In this document: one piece after another, positions 16,970 to 26,110 of the stretch
Layout of the letters: every line of letters begins with the position of its first letter
Numbering within the stretch: position 1 is the stretch's first letter
The notes under the pieces: model-generated
What the model was told of the DNA's origin: nothing
Databases searched by the model: none
What the model saw: the letters and a program-made list of their open reading frames with translations, nothing else
NCBI RefSeq assembly: GCF_028713855.1
Contig: NZ_JAQTNN010000014.1
Location: 1 to 64,000 of the forward strand
Source: Sulfuricurvum sp.
Lineage (GTDB): Bacteria; Campylobacterota; Campylobacteria; Campylobacterales; Sulfurimonadaceae
Length of the DNA: 64,000 nucleotides
Direction: 5' to 3'
Made by a program: the position numbers and the translations under genes

Positions 16970-18499
16970 ATGTCTAAATTTAACACCATACCTTCACAAA
17001 AGCAGTCTAACCTTGCCGATGGCATCTCATACCGCAACGATGCCAAACATGAACTGGCTATCAGTGTCATGAGTTCGACTCTGAGCAACGACTTCTTTTA
17101 TGAGCGTGAAGAGAGCCGTATCGCATCTCTCGAAACCCTATCCAAAGAGCTGATAGCAGATAATGAAGCTTCCTTCGTCGCCAAATGCGCGATCTATGCC
17201 CGTCATAATGCCAACCTGCGTTCCGTATCCCATGTACTGGGCGTTACCTTATGTGAAAACGCTACCGGCAGCGGAGTGATCAAACCCGCTATCAATCGTC
17301 TAATCAAACGGGTCGATGATATGACCGAGCTGGTATCACTATGGAATACCAAGCACCCACAATCAATGGTGCCAAATGGAATGCGAAAAGCATTTCGTGA
17401 GGTACTTGAAGAGAAACGTTTTGATGCGTATCAGCTCAAAAAATATGAGCAGAAAAATGCCAAAGTAAAACTCAAAGATATTATACGTTTAGCACGCCCC
17501 TCAAAACATTTGGAACTTTACAAACAAGTGCTTGATGTCAATCTCCCTAAGATTGAGCAGCTGCATACGTCAATCAAACGTGACACCGATATTCAAGAGA
17601 CGTTTATTGACCTAGCCAAAGCTAATAAAGTGGGCTATATGGAAGCACTCAAAATGACACCGAAGATATTAGAAGGCTACGGACGTGAAGAGACCTTCAA
17701 AGTGTGGAAAGAGATCATTCTTTCAAAAACGTTGCAGAGCCGTTCGGGTGTATTGCCGTTTCGGTATTACAAAGCCTATATCGATCTCACTCAATGCCAA
17801 AGCACCCCTGTAGTAGATCCGATGAACCAAATCGATCTTGAAGAGGTGAGAGAAAAGTATCTTCCCCGTAGTGTATACAAAGATATTCGTAATGTTCTCG
17901 AAGAAGCATTCTCATATGTGACACGTATCGAACCTCTTGCATCTGAGGGAGAAAAAGTAGCGATTCTTATTGATAATTCAGGCTCCATGGACAGCCAATC
18001 ATTAGGGATAAGCTTGTTTTCTCATGCACAGATTTTAGCTAAAGCGATTATTGAGAATGTAGGATGTTCAAACACCTATCTCTATTTTTGGTCGGATATA
18101 TGTGAAGAATGGAAATTGGAGTTAAATTTCACATTTGAGCAAATCAGTCGACATCATGCTGCTAACCGCGCTACTTACGTCAATATGCCGTTTCATCGTT
18201 TAATAGAAGATGAAATCATAGTGGATAAAGTAATCATACTTACCGATAATCAAATGTATGCGCAAAACAGCAAGAAAGAGACTTTCAAGACCTACGCCGA
18301 TCTCTACAAACAGCGTATTGCACCGGATGTAAAAGTGCTGTTCTGGGATTTGGCAGGATATGGTGCCGGAACACCGATCAAACTCGATGGGGATTTTTTA
18401 GAGATTAGTGGGCTCTCCGATAAACTTCTCAGGGTTGCTCCGAAACTTTGGAATGATCCGGATGCATTGGTAAATGAGATCGAATCGATCAATCTTTAA
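16970..18499 (+). CDS. TROVE-domain RNA-binding protein (Ro60/Rsr family)
   Basis: From ATG 16970 (RBS GGAG at 16960-16963) the product is 509 aa. Residues about 10-310 follow the TROVE HEAT-repeat ring: SYRNDAKHELAISVMSSTL, FVAKCAIYARHNANLRSVSHVL and MRKAFREVLEEKRFDAYQLKKY. Residues 328-500 form a von Willebrand A domain with an intact MIDAS start Asp335-x-Ser337-x-Ser339 (IDNSGSMD) and IILTDNQM. Ro60 proteins bind Y RNAs and misfolded or damaged RNAs. The gene is divergent from WYL-2 and preceded by a hairpin-rich leader. rtcB and rtcA are absent from the window. Confidence 0.92.
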   Translation: MSKFNTIPSQKQSNLADGISYRNDAKHELAISVMSSTLSNDFFYEREESRIASLETLSKELIADNEASFVAKCAIYARHNANLRSVSHVLGVTLCENATGSGVIKPAINRLIKRVDDMTELVSLWNTKHPQSMVPNGMRKAFREVLEEKRFDAYQLKKYEQKNAKVKLKDIIRLARPSKHLELYKQVLDVNLPKIEQLHTSIKRDTDIQETFIDLAKANKVGYMEALKMTPKILEGYGREETFKVWKEIILSKTLQSRSGVLPFRYYKAYIDLTQCQSTPVVDPMNQIDLEEVREKYLPRSVYKDIRNVLEEAFSYVTRIEPLASEGEKVAILIDNSGSMDSQSLGISLFSHAQILAKAIIENVGCSNTYLYFWSDICEEWKLELNFTFEQISRHHAANRATYVNMPFHRLIEDEIIVDKVIILTDNQMYAQNSKKETFKTYADLYKQRIAPDVKVLFWDLAGYGAGTPIKLDGDFLEISGLSDKLLRVAPKLWNDPDALVNEIESINL

Positions 18500-18503
18500 A
18501 AAC

Positions 18504-18536
18504 GGACACAATGGTGTCCAACCTCTCCTTTACACT
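18504..18536 (+). promoter_or_regulatory. GGACA-N6-TGTCC operator with -10 TACACT
   Basis: GGACACAATGGTGTCC at 18504-18519 starts 4 bp after the TROVE stop; TACACT follows after 11 bp (18531-18536). Operator and -10 match those at 14721 almost base for base in layout. It should drive the small-protein operon 18566-20029. Confidence 0.68.
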
Positions 18537-18565
18537 GCCATCATCAAAACGTAAAGGATTACACG

Positions 18566-18649
18566 ATGAAACCTACAACTGCTACACGCACTTCATGGAT
18601 GAAGAGAACTCAAGAGACGATTACGCAATGGATGTTTTTTGCGTTTTAA
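18566..18649 (+). CDS. 27-residue micro-ORF
   Basis: ATG 18566 follows GTAAAGGATTACACG, a good RBS, 30 bp downstream of the -10. The peptide is Thr-rich and basic with an aromatic end (QWMFFAF). It could be a leader peptide or a bona fide micro-protein; the RBS is the only support. Confidence 0.4.
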   Translation: MKPTTATRTSWMKRTQETITQWMFFAF

Positions 18650-18673
18650 GAAATACATATATAAAGGATATCC

Positions 18674-18847
18674 ATGTGTATTGCACTCATGTTAATAGCG
18701 CTGATCAGTATCATCATCGGATTCTATCGCATTGTCACTAGACCATCAGCAACGCTGGAAGTACGTTCTTTTGCTATGACATGGGTTTATTCGATGATAT
18801 GGCCGATTATCGTCGTGATAATCGCATTATCGATATGTCTGAGATAA
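18674..18847 (+). CDS. 57-residue two-helix membrane protein
   Basis: ATG 18674 has the RBS AAAGGATATCC. Two hydrophobic helices are clear: IALMLIALISIIIGFY at the N-terminus and MIWPIIVVIIALSICL at the C-terminus, joined by a short loop with Arg residues. It ends 4 bp before the next gene. The RBS, hydrophobic pattern and tight spacing make it a credible gene of unknown function. Confidence 0.6.
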   Translation: MCIALMLIALISIIIGFYRIVTRPSATLEVRSFAMTWVYSMIWPIIVVIIALSICLR

Positions 18848-18851
18848 CGAC

Positions 18852-19550
18852 ATGAAATACACATTGGATGATATGTTCGAATCCCAAAATAAGTTCTGGT
18901 CATTGGAATATCAGGATTTTTATCGCAAAACTTTCGAAGAAACGGTTAGGTTATATCCCCATGATACACAACGGGTGGCTATCCTGCAAAATCGAGCCAG
19001 AAAGATTTTGGATAAATCGCCTCATTACCATTTTTTGAAAAACCATCTTTTTGATTTTCCTGCAATCAATGCCTATGGCTTTGAGCATTTCGGATGGTTG
19101 GATGAGAAGATAACCGGATTAACGGATCATTCCCCTTTAGAACTGATATATCTATACTGGTTTGTGACCGTCTGTATCGAAGTGGGATATGGGGACGATA
19201 AATATGAGTTTGAAAATGACTTGCTCAATGCTATAGGTCTGATCGATGAGTTTAAAGCAGGCGTTTTACTCGATGATATTGCTAAAAGACTCCGAAGAGA
19301 GCTGATGCTGTGGCTTGCCGCATATCGAATTATCTGTGATTCTAAATATAAACTGGCGGCTTCTATCGATGTCGAATTTTGGTATTGTGAACCGGAAAAA
19401 CACGATCCTGTAAATGAATGGTTTTTCTACTATCTGCCTGTTAATCTCGATCTTGGCGGTGGAAGCGATTGGCCATCATGGGAGGTGCTGATGAAAGCCC
19501 GTGAAAAAATCCTCATCTTTTCCGAAATTGCAAAAATAGAGGTCAAATAA
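18852..19550 (+). CDS. Unknown 232-aa soluble protein
   Basis: The product is acidic, rich in Trp, Tyr and Phe, and probably helical, with a hydrophobic patch (LELIYLYWFVTVCIEVGYG) that is too polar around it for a clear membrane segment. I recognise no family. Its TAA overlaps the next ATG by one base (TAATG), so the two products are translationally coupled and probably made in equal amounts. Expression from the palindrome promoter at 18504 links it to the WYL regulon. Confidence 0.65.
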   Translation: MKYTLDDMFESQNKFWSLEYQDFYRKTFEETVRLYPHDTQRVAILQNRARKILDKSPHYHFLKNHLFDFPAINAYGFEHFGWLDEKITGLTDHSPLELIYLYWFVTVCIEVGYGDDKYEFENDLLNAIGLIDEFKAGVLLDDIAKRLRRELMLWLAAYRIICDSKYKLAASIDVEFWYCEPEKHDPVNEWFFYYLPVNLDLGGGSDWPSWEVLMKAREKILIFSEIAKIEVK

Positions 19551-20029
19551 TGCCATTAATCGCGTTGTATATTTTGAGTGCAGTGATTTTGCTAATAAGT
19601 GATATTGATGGCATTCGTACAGATCTATTTAGCGGAGAATTGTCCGTTTGGGTATTTTTTCTGATACTGGTTCCTATCGTATCTTTTGCCATGATTTTAG
19701 CTCTTATGTCCATTGTTCTTCTCATCACAATGTTATGGATGATATTTGAAGCACCCCTGCGGTGGCTCTTCGTAGAGTTGTATATTTTGAGTATGCGAAT
19801 ATGGTATTACGGGCGATTAATTTTTATGTCACGTCAGCGCAGACGCATCGAATATGAGAAAACCCTTCCTGCACTGATCGAGCTTAAACGATTGCGCAAC
19901 CGCTTGAAAGCATCGATGCGTGAACCGACTCCAGCTCCTATCGAAACCGATGTGCAGAAAAAAGCAAAAAACGACTTATGGGTGGTAGTGGCAATTTTGG
20001 TTGCATGGGGTTTGCTCAGTGGGGGATGA
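19550..20029 (+). CDS. Unknown multi-pass membrane protein (159 aa)
   Basis: Hydrophobic stretches lie at about residues 2-18, 33-66 (long enough for two passes) and 141-157. Between the second block and the last lies a basic, probably cytoplasmic region (RQRRRIEYEKTLPALIELKRLRNRLKASMRE). No family is recognised. As the last gene of the 18566-20029 operon it could be a membrane effector or anchor for the preceding soluble protein; that is inference from coupling only. Confidence 0.65.
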   Translation: MPLIALYILSAVILLISDIDGIRTDLFSGELSVWVFFLILVPIVSFAMILALMSIVLLITMLWMIFEAPLRWLFVELYILSMRIWYYGRLIFMSRQRRRIEYEKTLPALIELKRLRNRLKASMREPTPAPIETDVQKKAKNDLWVVVAILVAWGLLSGG

Positions 20030-20161
20030 ATAACTTGATGAAAATGAACATCGATTCTCTTGTGTGAATCGACGCGATTGAGTGGGTTAAGTCCTTCTCT
20101 AATGAAATCAAGGTAAAATCAACTTTATTTTTTCTTTACTTAAATTAATAGGATTTAACAT

Positions 20162-21709
20162 ATGCCTTCTCTCGACTGGATCGGTAAAGCTTCCATACTC
20201 AATCATCACAATGAAATCCCCTACCGACTCGTCGAATGCAATGAAGTTGTTGGTGATTTGAATGCAGGGAACCTCATAGTTAAAGGGGATAACCTTCATG
20301 CATTAAAGGCTCTTCTGCCTTATTACAAGGGCAAAGTTAAACTGATTTATATTGATCCTCCCTATAACACAGGAAATGAAGGATGGGTCTATAATGATGC
20401 TGTAAATAGTCCCGAGATAAAAGAGTGGCTTGGACGAGCTGTTGGGCAAGAAGCTGAAGATCTTTGTCGTCATGATAAATGGCTGAATATGATTTATCCT
20501 CGTCTAAAATTATTGAAAGAATTTTTATCTGAGGATGGCTCCATATGGATTAGTATTGATGATAATGAAGTTCATCATCTTAGAACTCTTATGGACGAAA
20601 TCTTTGGTGTAAAAAGATTTATTGCATGCAATGTATGGCAAAAGCGTTACTCACGTGAAAACCGTGAGGCGATTGGAGATGTTCATGAATATATTGTTGT
20701 TTATGCTATGAATCCAACATTATTCAAACAAAAACGAAACCGTATTCCATTTGATGAAAAACAAGCTAAGGTATATAAAAATCTCAATAATGATCCAAAA
20801 GGACGATGGCGTGGTATTCCGATGACAGCTCAAGCTGGACATGCCACGGCTGAACAGTTTTATGAAATAATTTCACCTGCGGGAAAGGTTTTTCGACCTT
20901 CTGAAGGCAGATGCTGGTCATTATCCAAAGCAACATATGAAAAATTTCTATCTGAAGGAAAAATATATTTTGGTAAAGATGGAAAATCTCAGCCAAATGT
21001 AATTAGATATCTTTCAGAAGTACAAGGTGTTGTTCCTTGGACGTGGTGGCCACATGAAGAAGTTGGACATACTGATGAAGCTTCAAAGGAACTATTATCT
21101 ATTTTTGCAGGGACTTCTGGTTTTAATACAACCCCCAAACCAACCAGATTAATTCGTCGTATCCTCCAAATCGCAAGTAACCCCGGAGATATTATTATGG
21201 ATAGTTTTGCGGGGAGTGGTACTACAGCTCATGCCATATTGGCTCAAAACAATGAAGACAACGGTCAACGCAAATTTGTTTTGGTAGAGATGGAAGATTA
21301 TGCTCGTGATATTACGGCAGAACGAGTAAAAAGAGTCATGCAAGGGTATGGGTCTACTCTAGGCATAGGAGGAGGATTCCGTTACTGTGAACTTGGAGAA
21401 TCTATCAAAGATGAAAATGGAGCGTTAAATCCTGAAGTTTCTGCCGAGGTATTGGCCAAACATCTCTTTTTCAGCGAATACGGCGTACCTCTCGAAACCA
21501 AACCAACTTTGCCTTACATTGGTTCATTTAACGAAAGCGGGCTCTATCTTTTCTTCGATACGTTTGAGCGTAAAAAACTTGCCAAACTCCTCAAAGATTC
21601 AAATGAATCTCGAATCGTATATGCTGCATCTTGCACCATCGATCCTCAAAAACTCAAAGATGCAGGAATTACTTTTCGCCAACTCCCTTTTGAAATCAAG
21701 GATCGATAA
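20162..21709 (+). CDS. mod: Type III restriction-modification methyltransferase (Mod)
   Basis: This 515-aa N6-adenine methyltransferase of the beta class carries the catalytic motif DPPY at 65-68 (IDPPYNTGN) before the AdoMet-binding motif FAGSGTT at 349-355. The segment between, with SIDDNEVHHLRTLMDEIFG after the catalytic core, is typical of Mod subunits and holds the target recognition region. ATG 20162 lies behind AATAGGA. The TAA is immediately followed by the res ATG. It recognises the site for both subunits and protects the host strand. No simple-sequence tract that would make it phase variable is visible. Confidence 0.92.
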   Translation: MPSLDWIGKASILNHHNEIPYRLVECNEVVGDLNAGNLIVKGDNLHALKALLPYYKGKVKLIYIDPPYNTGNEGWVYNDAVNSPEIKEWLGRAVGQEAEDLCRHDKWLNMIYPRLKLLKEFLSEDGSIWISIDDNEVHHLRTLMDEIFGVKRFIACNVWQKRYSRENREAIGDVHEYIVVYAMNPTLFKQKRNRIPFDEKQAKVYKNLNNDPKGRWRGIPMTAQAGHATAEQFYEIISPAGKVFRPSEGRCWSLSKATYEKFLSEGKIYFGKDGKSQPNVIRYLSEVQGVVPWTWWPHEEVGHTDEASKELLSIFAGTSGFNTTPKPTRLIRRILQIASNPGDIIMDSFAGSGTTAHAILAQNNEDNGQRKFVLVEMEDYARDITAERVKRVMQGYGSTLGIGGGFRYCELGESIKDENGALNPEVSAEVLAKHLFFSEYGVPLETKPTLPYIGSFNESGLYLFFDTFERKKLAKLLKDSNESRIVYAASCTIDPQKLKDAGITFRQLPFEIKDR

Positions 21710-24232
21710 ATGACGCTTAAAACCTATCAACAAAACGCTCTCGATGCATTGCAACGTTATTTTGTCGAGTTTCGAAGTGATGAGAACCCAAAAGCGTCAT
21801 TGGAACGGACTCAAGAAGCGTTAGGGCTCAGCAAAACCGCCTACACTCTTGTCAGCTCTGAAGCATGGGATTATCTTCGCCCTTATCTTTGTGTTCGTGT
21901 TCCTACCGGTGGTGGAAAAACACTTATCGCTGCACACAGTGTTTCGTTGGCAATGCGTGAGTTATTACGAAGTGATAGTGCTGTAGTCTTTTGGTTGGCT
22001 CCTACCAAAGCGATCGTGGATCAAACATTACGTGAACTTCGTAATCACAATAGTGCAGAGCGACAAGCTATTAATGCTGCAACATCCAAAAGCGTTAAGA
22101 TACTTTCAATTGATGAGGCATACTCGAACGCATTTGATTTGGTCAGTGATTTTGTTGTCATTGTCGCAACCTTTGCAACGTTTCGTGTCGATAAAGAAGA
22201 GGGGCGTCGTTTCTTTGGTTTAAACGGTCAATATGTCCATCTCAAACATGCTTTAGGTGATAAACTGAGCTTGCGTGACGTTTTAGCAAAAGCACATCCT
22301 ATTATCATAGCCGACGAAGCACACAGTGCTCGAAACGATTTAGCTATATCTCGACTACTGGAAATAGAACCATCGTGTATACTCGAATACACGGCAACTC
22401 CACAAATGCAAACGCGTGGTGAAAAAGTTGCTAGCAATATCCTAATCAGCGTTTCTGCTTCTGAACTCAAAGCCGAAAATATGATCAAACTTCCTTTGGA
22501 AGTTCAAGTGATCGATAAGTGGGAAATTGTCGTCAAAGCGGCTATTGAGAAACGGCAAGAGCTCGAAGACCTTAGTGCCGTCGAACTCTCAACAACCGGT
22601 CAGTACATTCGTCCGTTAATCCTCTTCAAGGCTGAGCCGGAAGGGAAGAATGATTCTGTTACCGTCGATGTCTTGGAAGCGTTTTTAAAAGAGAATTTTG
22701 CAATACCGGCTGAACAGATAGCTGTACATACCGGAAAGAGAAAAGATCTCGATGGTATCGATATCATGAGTCAACGCTGCCCGATTCGTTATGTTATTAC
22801 TGTTGCAGCACTAAAAGAGGGATGGAATGCCCCTTATGCATCCGTATTCTGCTCTGTTGCTAATATCGCAGGCGGTACAGCAGTAGAACAATTTTTGGGT
22901 CGCGTATTGCGGATGCCGTATGCTAAACCAAAATCTCAACCAGCATTGGCAAAATCCTATGCGATTGTTACTTCACTGCGAACATCTGAAGTCATTAAAG
23001 CGCTCAAAGATAATTTGATAGAGTGCGGGTTTGAAGAACAAGAAGCGGAAAAAGTCGTCATTCTTCGACCGTCATTGCCAGAAGTACAAGCTCCTGAAAC
23101 ATTACCTTTGATCGAAACAACTGAAGCCGATGATTATTTAGAACGTTGTTTTGCTCCAATCCAAAGCAATTTTAATCCTAATGATATTTCAGTTGAAAAG
23201 AAAATCGAAGTTATTGCATCGGCTCGTAAAGAGGGTGGAGAGTCATTGGCAAAAGCTGTCGAGCAAAGGGTTATGCAAGAGAGTGAAGCCCGTTTTGCTC
23301 AATTTTTCGAGGTACCTACACTTGCTGTAAAAGAACAGGGTGAATTGTGGGATTTTGATAGTGAAATTTTGATTGAAAGATCAATGCTAAGCGAAGCAGA
23401 AATGATCCGTTTGGCTGAGTTTGATGAGAAAGTTTTCAGTGTCCATGCGCACGGTATGAAACTGGAAGTTGATATTGACGGTAAAAAGCTGGTTACACAA
23501 ACGCTTGGAAGCATTAGAGATGATTTGCTTAGTCTCAGCGGACAGGCTGCAACACCTGATGAAAGAGCATTGACGAATGCTGTTTTAAATAAGTTGGATC
23601 GCCGTAATCTGACAATGATTGATCAAGCCAAACTGGTCTTTTTTGTTGCCCATGCGGTTCACTATTGTATTCATACTCGCAACATGGATCCAGTCGCTAT
23701 ACGTGCGAATCTATACGATTTCGCAGATACCGTCAAGCATATGCTCGAAAGCGGATTGGGGCAAGCACGACAACATGCTTTTCAAGAATTGCTTGAAGGG
23801 GATGAACTTGCTATCGGACATGCATTTAGATTTGACAGTGATCGTTACCCTTGTAAGCCGGATAAGAACAGTTTGAATTTTAAAAAGCATTTTTACAAAA
23901 AAGTGCACGAAATGAACAATGAAGAACTTGAGTGTGCGTTATTTATCGATTCTCTTGATGAAGTAGAGATGTGGGTTCGTAATATAGAGATGCAGCCGCA
24001 ACTTGCGTTTTGGTTACAAACGGCTACCGATCGCTTTTATCCGGATTTTATTGCAAAACTCAAAGATGGGCGGATATTTGCTATCGAATACAAAGGGGAA
24101 CATATTATGGAAAGTTCCGATTCGATTGAAAAAAGACGCGTAGGGGACGTATGGGCTAAGGTGACGGGGAATCTATTTGCGATGGTAGGAAGAAGTGATT
24201 TTAAAAACAAAATAACTGATTCTATACTCTAA
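21710..24232 (+). CDS. res: Type III restriction enzyme helicase-nuclease (Res)
   Basis: The 840-aa protein is an SF2 ATP-dependent translocase: Walker A PTGGGKT at 65-71, DEAH at 202-205, LEYTATPQ as motif III, EQFLGRVLRMP as motif VI. The C-terminal nuclease is intact: FYPDFIAKLKDGRIFAIEYK from 776 gives the PD-(D/E)xK triad Asp779, Glu793 and Lys795. It should cut unmodified DNA when two head-to-head sites are present, as known for type III enzymes. It begins directly after the mod stop. Nothing suggests inactivation. Confidence 0.92.
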   Translation: MTLKTYQQNALDALQRYFVEFRSDENPKASLERTQEALGLSKTAYTLVSSEAWDYLRPYLCVRVPTGGGKTLIAAHSVSLAMRELLRSDSAVVFWLAPTKAIVDQTLRELRNHNSAERQAINAATSKSVKILSIDEAYSNAFDLVSDFVVIVATFATFRVDKEEGRRFFGLNGQYVHLKHALGDKLSLRDVLAKAHPIIIADEAHSARNDLAISRLLEIEPSCILEYTATPQMQTRGEKVASNILISVSASELKAENMIKLPLEVQVIDKWEIVVKAAIEKRQELEDLSAVELSTTGQYIRPLILFKAEPEGKNDSVTVDVLEAFLKENFAIPAEQIAVHTGKRKDLDGIDIMSQRCPIRYVITVAALKEGWNAPYASVFCSVANIAGGTAVEQFLGRVLRMPYAKPKSQPALAKSYAIVTSLRTSEVIKALKDNLIECGFEEQEAEKVVILRPSLPEVQAPETLPLIETTEADDYLERCFAPIQSNFNPNDISVEKKIEVIASARKEGGESLAKAVEQRVMQESEARFAQFFEVPTLAVKEQGELWDFDSEILIERSMLSEAEMIRLAEFDEKVFSVHAHGMKLEVDIDGKKLVTQTLGSIRDDLLSLSGQAATPDERALTNAVLNKLDRRNLTMIDQAKLVFFVAHAVHYCIHTRNMDPVAIRANLYDFADTVKHMLESGLGQARQHAFQELLEGDELAIGHAFRFDSDRYPCKPDKNSLNFKKHFYKKVHEMNNEELECALFIDSLDEVEMWVRNIEMQPQLAFWLQTATDRFYPDFIAKLKDGRIFAIEYKGEHIMESSDSIEKRRVGDVWAKVTGNLFAMVGRSDFKNKITDSIL

Positions 24233-24245
24233 GTGATTTGAAATA

Positions 24246-24278
24246 GGACACGACGTTGTCTCATATCTGTGGTAAAAA
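24246..24278 (+). promoter_or_regulatory. GGACA-N6-TGTCT operator with -10-like TAAAAA, ahead of Wadjet
   Basis: GGACACGACGTTGTCT at 24246-24261 is followed after 11 bp by TAAAAA (24273-24278), the same geometry as at 14721 and 18504, and 36 bp before the jetA ATG. It suggests Wadjet is under the same regulator. Confidence 0.6.
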
Positions 24279-24313
24279 TATTCATTTTAAATAATTAAAG
24301 GGATGCATTGTAA

Positions 24314-25516
24314 ATGCGAGCTAAAAACGTCGGCGAATTACTGAAAATATTGCACTCAAACTCTGCCCTCTTGAGTGCAATATTCGATAGCAACGGTCGG
24401 CAGATGAATATCAACAGTGCCATTGGAATGTCCAATAGTGATACGATATCTTTTTTAGAAGATTACGGCATCATCGAAATTTTTAACAATGAAGTTATCC
24501 TCGATGATCAAATCATCCATATGCTCGAAGCGCATTTGATAGACGGGTACGATGAAAATCTCTATGATTACGTCGAAATCTTCAAAAAAATAGATACTTC
24601 AATTTCAAAATACTACAACACCTCCGAAAACGGAGGGGATCCGGCTCGACATCTCCGTGATATCCAAAGAGAATTACAGCGGATGCCAAGAAATCTGTTG
24701 GATACGTTACGTGGTATTCAACGGCATGTAGAGTTTACGTATCGATCTGCTTCCAGTGCACAAGAAAAGCTTCAAGAACTTACTTCCTACAATGAATCTC
24801 TTCTGCGATTTGAATCAAAACTCAGATTTATTCGAGACGAACTGTCTCGATTTAGAGGCTTTTTTACGCATGTGGGTGACACGGCTATTTTGCTTCGCCG
24901 AATGCGTCTGAGAACTTATATATTAGATGTTTCCAATACGCTCATTCAATTAAACAGCAGTGTTGTCGAGTATATACGCAAAACCAATGAAAATATCCGT
25001 TTTTACAAACATCTAGTCGAGCTTAAAGAGTTGAGAGACCGTAGGGAAATTATTGATAAGACCAATCTCTATGAACTGATTTACGAGTCTGAAAAAGAAC
25101 CACTTTTAAATGGCTATTCAACCGTAGAGAGACCAAACTATACTATCAAACTGCATCCTGATTACTCCTATGAAGATGAGTTTGAACAAAAAGTTCTTTC
25201 ACGGGGTTCAGTGAGCCAATCCATAGGAAAAATTGAAGCTACCAATGTCCCCATAGACGATTCTTTGTTCAAAGATGAGACCATCGAGGTTGTCAGTTAT
25301 GCAGTTCTTTTGGATGGATATGTAATGTCGGATAGCCAGCAGAACCTACTGGAATACATTAAAACGTCTTATCCTGATATTAACGATGAAAACCTTCTTG
25401 AAGTTTATTTGTCTGCAGCTGTTTTTGGAGAACGCTATCTCGAATTTAGTGAAGCAGAAATGGAAATCATTTCAACACACATGTGTATTCCTGCACATTT
25501 AAAATCAATACACTGA
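24314..25516 (+). CDS. jetA: Wadjet subunit JetA (MukF-like kleisin)
   Basis: This 400-aa protein is the first gene of a jetABCD operon. I identify it mainly by position: it precedes a JetB-size MukE-like gene, a Walker-A SMC-type ATPase and a TOPRIM gene, as in Wadjet/MksBEF-G systems. In the sequence, an N-terminal winged-helix-like region (about 1-80) is followed by a helical middle (RHLRDIQRELQRMPRNLLDTL to LRRMRLRTYILDVS) and an acidic tail, as expected for a kleisin bridging SMC heads. JetA does not match the DUF3375 type from memory, so a type II or III Wadjet is likely. Confidence 0.8.
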   Translation: MRAKNVGELLKILHSNSALLSAIFDSNGRQMNINSAIGMSNSDTISFLEDYGIIEIFNNEVILDDQIIHMLEAHLIDGYDENLYDYVEIFKKIDTSISKYYNTSENGGDPARHLRDIQRELQRMPRNLLDTLRGIQRHVEFTYRSASSAQEKLQELTSYNESLLRFESKLRFIRDELSRFRGFFTHVGDTAILLRRMRLRTYILDVSNTLIQLNSSVVEYIRKTNENIRFYKHLVELKELRDRREIIDKTNLYELIYESEKEPLLNGYSTVERPNYTIKLHPDYSYEDEFEQKVLSRGSVSQSIGKIEATNVPIDDSLFKDETIEVVSYAVLLDGYVMSDSQQNLLEYIKTSYPDINDENLLEVYLSAAVFGERYLEFSEAEMEIISTHMCIPAHLKSIH

Positions 25517-25525
25517 GGATACAAA

Positions 25526-26110
25526 ATGGCACTTATTGATACCGCCAAGCTTCCGATTGAAATCAAAGAAATTTTTGACACGTTACGCAGAGGGAATTTT
25601 ATCGTTGATAATCATCCCGATTCCCATCAAAAAAGACTCTATGGCGTTTGCGATTCACACCATTCACTCCTCTTTTCTTATTTTGATAAGCTGGGTTATG
25701 AATTGACAGGAGGGGAGGGTTACTTCCTTTTTACCGTCTCGGATATGCCTGAGAGCGCGAAAGAAAATAGGATTGATCGGGTTCTCGAACTTCTGGATTT
25801 TATGGAACTTTTTCACGGAGTATTTCCCTCTTTTGGTATAGGGTGGCGTGGCTCTCCTGCAGAATTAGCCACAGCGCTCAAAAGTGATGCTATCCGTTAT
25901 GAGAAACTGGAAAATGCTCGTATTTCTAGGGGGAAATCATTACAGGAGCTTTGCGAGAAAGTGTTTAGTGAGATGGAGCGCTTTGGAATCATAGTTCCCA
26001 TTAGTGACAATCAAAATAATTACATGGTGACATCAGCTTATAACTATGCCAAAGAGTTTTTTGAATCAGTGAAACGAATCAATACCCGTGATGATGAGGC
26101 GATACAATGA
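25526..26110 (+). CDS. jetB: Wadjet subunit JetB (MukE-like)
   Basis: This 194-aa DUF4194-like winged-helix protein has the RBS GAGGATACAAA before ATG 25526. It contains the typical order of a compact WH domain (FDTLRRGNFIV, then FSYFDKLGYELTGGEGYFLFT) and a second helical lobe ending in an ELCEKVFSEMERFGII segment. MukE/JetB binds kleisin and DNA inside the SMC ring. Its stop overlaps the jetC ATG by four bases (ATGA). Confidence 0.82.
   Translation: MALIDTAKLPIEIKEIFDTLRRGNFIVDNHPDSHQKRLYGVCDSHHSLLFSYFDKLGYELTGGEGYFLFTVSDMPESAKENRIDRVLELLDFMELFHGVFPSFGIGWRGSPAELATALKSDAIRYEKLENARISRGKSLQELCEKVFSEMERFGIIVPISDNQNNYMVTSAYNYAKEFFESVKRINTRDDEAIQ

Noticed and set aside
16797-17072. 91-aa plus-strand ORF between the hairpin leader and TROVE
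   Set aside because: It overlaps the start of the well-supported TROVE gene in another frame, has no RBS and no family pattern.
20051-20072. TCGATTC/GAATCGA hairpin before mod as a terminator
   Set aside because: The 7-bp stem has an 8-nt loop and no T-run follows; it is too weak to call.
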